Program-made: the position numbers and the translations under genes | Shown: positions 4,760-7,825 of the stretch, piece by piece | How the letters are laid out: the number at the start of each line of letters is the position of its first letter | How positions within the stretch are numbered: position 1 is the stretch's first letter | Origin: Desulfovibrio sp. | GTDB taxonomy: Bacteria > Desulfobacterota > Desulfovibrionia > Desulfovibrionales > Desulfovibrionaceae | Length of the DNA: 7,825 nt | Direction of reading: 5' to 3' | Assembly (NCBI GenBank): GCA_031281815.1 | Contig: JAITEY010000098.1 | Span: forward strand, 1 to 7,825 | Notes under the pieces: model-generated | Database searches by the model: none | Told to the model about the DNA's origin: nothing | What the model saw: only the letters and a program-made list of their open reading frames with translations

Positions 4760-7414
4760 TCAGCGGAGCATGCCTCTCAGGACGGCGAAGGCTTCGGGGA
4801 TGCCTTTGGGGTTGTTGCCGCCGGCCTGGGCGAGGTCCGGCCGGCCGCCGCCGGAGCCGCCGACGGCGGCCGCCGCTTCCTTGATCAGGGCCGGGGCCGT
4901 CCAGCGGGCGTGCAAGTCGCGGGACACGGCGAGCAGCATGTGCGTTTTGCCGCCTTCTTCTTCGGCCGTCAGGCAGATGACGCCCGACGGCAGCTTGGAA
5001 CGCAGGTCGTCCATGAGTTCGCGCAGGATTTTGACGTTCGGCGAGGAACTGCGGTAGGTGAGCAGTTTGACGTGCCCGAGGTCTTCCACTTGGGACATGA
5101 GGTTGTTGCCGGCATAGGCGGCAGCCCTGGCTCCGGCCTTTTCCAGATCCCTGCGCAGCACTTTTACTTCCTCCAGCATGGAGCGGATGCGCTGCGGCAA
5201 TTCGCCGGCCCTGCTTTTCAGCAGATTTCCGGCTTCATGCAGTTCCGATCGTTGCGCTCTGTGCAGGGTTAGGGCGTTTCTGCCGCAGACCGCTTCGATA
5301 CGCCGGATCCCGGCGGCGACTCCGGCTTCGTATACAATGGAAAAAAGGCCGGCCTGCCCGGTGCGCGTCAGGTGCGTACCGCCGCAAAGTTCCGTAGACT
5401 CTCCGCTTATGTCGACGACGCGCACGTTTTCGCCGTATTTTTCTCCGAACAGGGCCACGGCGCCGCCGGCAAGGGCTTCCCGGTAGGAGCATTGCCGGAC
5501 TGTGACCGGAAGATCGGCCATGACGGCGGCGTTGACGGCGTGTTCGACATCGGCCAGTTCCGCGGCGCTCAGTGCGCCGGGGTGGTTGAAGTCGAAGCGC
5601 AGGCGTTCTCTGTCCACCATGGACCCGGACTGGCGGGCATGGTCGCCGAGTGTCCGGCGCAGGGCGGCATGCAGCAGGTGGGTACAGGTATGGTTGCGGG
5701 CGGCATCCATACGCGCGTCCGCGTCAACAAGCAGTTCGGCGGCGGCATCCGTGAGCACTTCGCCGGAGCGCACACGGATGCGGTGTACGGTCAAATCCGA
5801 CGAAGCCTTAAGCGTGTCGGTCACCGCGGCCTCGCCCAGAAGAGTGCGCAAGGTGCCGGTATCGCCGCATTGGCCGCCCGAGGCGGCGTAAAAGGGGGTG
5901 ACGCCGGTCACGCAGAAGCAGTCGCCGTCCCCGGCGGCGGCGCGTTCCAGGCGTTCGCCGTCCGCGCCGAGCAGGGCGATAATCCGTCCTTCCGCCCGCA
6001 GGCTTTCATACCCCGTGAAACGGGAATGCAGGCCTTCGTCGGCCAGAGCGGCGAAAACCCAGTTCGTGTCCGCCCCGCCGGCGCCTTTCCGGGCGGCCTT
6101 GGCCCGTTTCTTCTGCTCCGCCATGGCGGCGCGGAAGCCTCCCTCGTCAACGGATATGCCGCGTTTTTCGCTCACGTCGTTGATGATGTCCAGAGGAAAG
6201 CCGTAGGTGTCGTACAGCTTGAAAGCCGTTGTGCCGGAAATGCGCGTTTCGGCGTGTTCTTCGAGGCTTGCCATCTCGTCCTCAAGCAGGGCAAGACCTT
6301 TGTCCAGGGTCTTTTCAAAGCGCTCTTCCTCCTCCTTGATCATGCGGGAGGTAAAAGCGCGCGCTTCGAGCAGTTCCGGAAAGCCTTCGCCCATGGCGTC
6401 GGCTGCGGCATCGGCGGTTTTGTGCAGGAAGGTTTTCGGCATGCCTATCAGCCTGCCGAAGCGGTAAGCGCGCCGGATCAGCCTGCGCAGCACGTAGCCT
6501 CGTCCTTCGTTGGACGGCATGATGCCGTCGGCGGCCATAAAGGCTACGGCCCGGCTGTGGTCGGCGATGACGCGCAGGGCTGTGTCGGTGTCGTTCGTGT
6601 CCGGGGCGCTTCTGCTGTAGGTGACGCCCGCGAGTGAACAGGCCGTGTCGATGATGCTGCGGAAAATATCTGTGTCGTAATTGGAAAAAACGCCCTGGCA
6701 GACGGCGGCTATGCGCTCCAGGCCCATGCCGGTGTCGATGCTCGGGCGGGGCAGGGGTTCGCGTTTGCCTGCGGGGGTTTCGTTATACTGCATGAAGACC
6801 AGGTTCCAGATTTCCAGAAAGCGGTCGCAATCGCAGCGGCCTATGCCGCAATCCGGGCCGCAGCGCATGTGTTCGCCCTGGTCGATGAGGATTTCCGAGC
6901 AGGGGCCGCAGGGGCCGCTGTCACCCATGCGCCAGAAATTGTCCTTCTCGCCCATGCGGACAATGCGTTCTTCGGGGATGGAACTGCGGCGGAGCCAGAT
7001 AGCCGCGGCTTCGTCGTCGTCCTCGAACACGGTGACATACAACTTGTCGACCGGCAGTTGCAGTTTGCCGACGAGCAGTTCCCAGGAGAATTTGACGGCC
7101 TCTTCCTTGAAATAGTCCCCGAAGGAAAAGTTGCCCAGCATTTCAAAGAAAGTATGATGCCGCGCCGTTCTGCCCACGTTTTCCAGGTCGTTGTGCTTGC
7201 CGCCCACCCGCAGGCATTTCTGGGCGGAAACGGCGCGGGGGGAGGGCGCCGTTTCCAGACCCTGAAAGATTTTTTTGAACTGCACCATGCCCGCGTTGGT
7301 GAAGAGCAGCGTGGGGTCGTCACCGGGAATCAGGGAGGAGGAGCGGGTGACCGTGTGCCCGCGCTCCCGGAAAAAGTCGAGAAAAAGACGTCGTATGGTA
7401 TTGGCGGTGAGCAT
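4760..7414 (-). CDS. alaS: Alanine--tRNA ligase
   Basis: AlaRS charges tRNA-Ala with alanine and clears mischarged Ser- and Gly-tRNA. At 884 aa it is full length for a bacterial enzyme. The class II aminoacylation core is at the N-terminus (LLFTNAGMVQFK at 36-47, RHHTFFEMLGNFSFGDYF at 85-102, DTGMGLER at 227-234). A cysteine-rich stretch CGPDCGIGRCDCDR lies at 185-198. The editing domain has the zinc-binding HTCTH (H575, H579) and CGGTH (C677, H681). A C-terminal C-Ala domain ends in a Gly-rich GGSGGGRPDLAQAGG (852-866). A small oddity is YAASGGQ at 509-515, where YAESGGQ is common. The ATG at 7414 has AAAGGA 8 nt upstream, directly after the recA stop. The 15-bp gap to recA indicates an operon, and GC content is clearly higher than in parts of the module downstream. 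Identification is certain. Confidence 0.99.
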   Translation of the reverse strand: MLTANTIRRLFLDFFRERGHTVTRSSSLIPGDDPTLLFTNAGMVQFKKIFQGLETAPSPRAVSAQKCLRVGGKHNDLENVGRTARHHTFFEMLGNFSFGDYFKEEAVKFSWELLVGKLQLPVDKLYVTVFEDDDEAAAIWLRRSSIPEERIVRMGEKDNFWRMGDSGPCGPCSEILIDQGEHMRCGPDCGIGRCDCDRFLEIWNLVFMQYNETPAGKREPLPRPSIDTGMGLERIAAVCQGVFSNYDTDIFRSIIDTACSLAGVTYSRSAPDTNDTDTALRVIADHSRAVAFMAADGIMPSNEGRGYVLRRLIRRAYRFGRLIGMPKTFLHKTADAAADAMGEGFPELLEARAFTSRMIKEEEERFEKTLDKGLALLEDEMASLEEHAETRISGTTAFKLYDTYGFPLDIINDVSEKRGISVDEGGFRAAMAEQKKRAKAARKGAGGADTNWVFAALADEGLHSRFTGYESLRAEGRIIALLGADGERLERAAAGDGDCFCVTGVTPFYAASGGQCGDTGTLRTLLGEAAVTDTLKASSDLTVHRIRVRSGEVLTDAAAELLVDADARMDAARNHTCTHLLHAALRRTLGDHARQSGSMVDRERLRFDFNHPGALSAAELADVEHAVNAAVMADLPVTVRQCSYREALAGGAVALFGEKYGENVRVVDISGESTELCGGTHLTRTGQAGLFSIVYEAGVAAGIRRIEAVCGRNALTLHRAQRSELHEAGNLLKSRAGELPQRIRSMLEEVKVLRRDLEKAGARAAAYAGNNLMSQVEDLGHVKLLTYRSSSPNVKILRELMDDLRSKLPSGVICLTAEEEGGKTHMLLAVSRDLHARWTAPALIKEAAAAVGGSGGGRPDLAQAGGNNPKGIPEAFAVLRGMLR

Positions 7415-7422
7415 CCGGCACG

Positions 7423-7428
7423 TCCTTT
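7423..7428 (-). promoter_or_regulatory. Shine-Dalgarno site of alaS
   Basis: On the minus strand this reads AAAGGA, 8 nt before the alaS ATG and 1 nt after the recA stop codon. It fixes the start and leaves no room for a separate alaS promoter or recA terminator in the 15-bp gap. Confidence 0.7.
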
Positions 7429-7429
7429 G

Positions 7430-7825
7430 TCATGCTTCCGCGCCGGCCGTGGATGCATACTCGGCGTTTTCGTCTTCCAGTTCGGTTTCGACGCGGGCCA
7501 GCGCTTCGGGATTCATGCCCAGGTGTTCGATAAGTTTGCGCTCTATTTCAAGACGCAGTTCGTCGTTTTCTTCCAGCAGAAGGCGGGCGTTTTCCTTGCC
7601 CTGCCCCAGACGTTCCTTGCCGTAGGAAAGCCAGGAACCGCTTTTTTCCACGATTCCGGCTTCGACGCCTAGGTCGAGAATTTCCCCGGTGCGGGAGATG
7701 CCGGTGCCGTAGAGGATGTCGAAAACGGCCGTGCGGAAGGGCGGGGCGACCTTGTTTTTGACGACTTTGACGCGGGTGCGGTTGCCGTAGACTTCTTCTT
7801 TGTCCTTGAGGCTCTGGATTTTGCG
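7430..7825 (-). CDS. recA: Recombinase RecA, C-terminal part (5' end beyond the window)
   Basis: RecA forms filaments on single-stranded DNA, drives strand exchange and activates LexA cleavage. Only the last 131 codons are visible; the frame stays open to the right edge. The visible part begins just after the DNA-binding loops with KDKEEVYGNRTRVKVVKNK, followed by APPFRTAVFDILYGTGISR and the C-terminal domain (GSWLSYGKERLGQGKENA, then ERKLIEHLG). It ends in an acidic tail (ETELEDENAEYA), as is usual for RecA. There is no recX between recA and alaS, unlike the recA-recX-alaS order of Escherichia coli. The promoter and any LexA box would lie off the right edge, so SOS control of alaS and the module by readthrough is possible but cannot be judged here. 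Confidence 0.98.
   Translation of the reverse strand, partial: RKIQSLKDKEEVYGNRTRVKVVKNKVAPPFRTAVFDILYGTGISRTGEILDLGVEAGIVEKSGSWLSYGKERLGQGKENARLLLEENDELRLEIERKLIEHLGMNPEALARVETELEDENAEYASTAGAEA

Noticed and set aside
5372..6637. Long plus-strand open frame (421 codons) opposite alaS
   Set aside because: It lies wholly antisense to a certain alaS gene. High GC and codon bias make such frames common, and its translation has no recognisable domain.
6869..7672. Plus-strand open frame of 267 codons across the alaS-recA junction
   Set aside because: It is antisense to two conserved genes and shows no family motifs.

Overview
The window comes from an anaerobic bacterium. The best guess is a Desulfovibrio-like sulfate reducer (Desulfovibrionaceae), inferred from the style of the RecA, AlaRS and QueF proteins, the recA-alaS adjacency, and an oxygen-sensitive [FeFe]-hydrogenase-type sensor. 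No 16S rRNA or other decisive marker is present, so the genus is not fixed.

Layout. Plus strand, left side: the 3' part of a class V PLP aminotransferase (cut by the left edge), then queF 26 bp downstream. Minus strand, reading from the right edge: the C-terminal third of recA (cut by the right edge), alaS 15 bp later, then a three-gene hydrogenase-linked signalling module. The module consists of hydS (a putative sensory group-C-like [FeFe] hydrogenase with a PAS domain), a SpoIIE/PP2C-type phosphatase whose start overlaps the hydS stop, and a small thioredoxin-fold [2Fe-2S] protein of the NuoE/HydC type. The two gene sets converge in a 52-bp gap between queF and the [2Fe-2S] gene. No stretch longer than about 50 bp lacks a gene. 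I see no RNA gene, CRISPR, insertion sequence or clear rho-independent terminator.

Function. recA (recombination and SOS), alaS (tRNA-Ala charging) and queF (queuosine) are housekeeping genes. The module is the accessory part. Its hydrogenase domain keeps the four cysteines that hold the H-cluster but has lost the proton-shuttle cysteine and other residues of catalytic enzymes, and it is fused to a PAS domain. The neighbouring gene encodes a phosphatase. The simplest reading is that H2 or redox state sensed at the H-cluster is passed to the phosphatase, with the [2Fe-2S] protein as electron-transfer partner. This is inferred from domain content and from known hydrogenase-phosphatase gene clusters. 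The kinase or target protein, the catalytic hydrogenase and the HydEFG maturases are not in the window.

Things worth a second look: the altered H-cluster pocket, the conserved-looking C-terminal domain of the phosphatase, an exact 16-bp direct repeat bridging the two convergent gene ends, a sharply AT-rich island inside hydS, an in-frame hexanucleotide repeat in the [2Fe-2S] gene, and a His-to-Met change at a conserved QueF active-site position.
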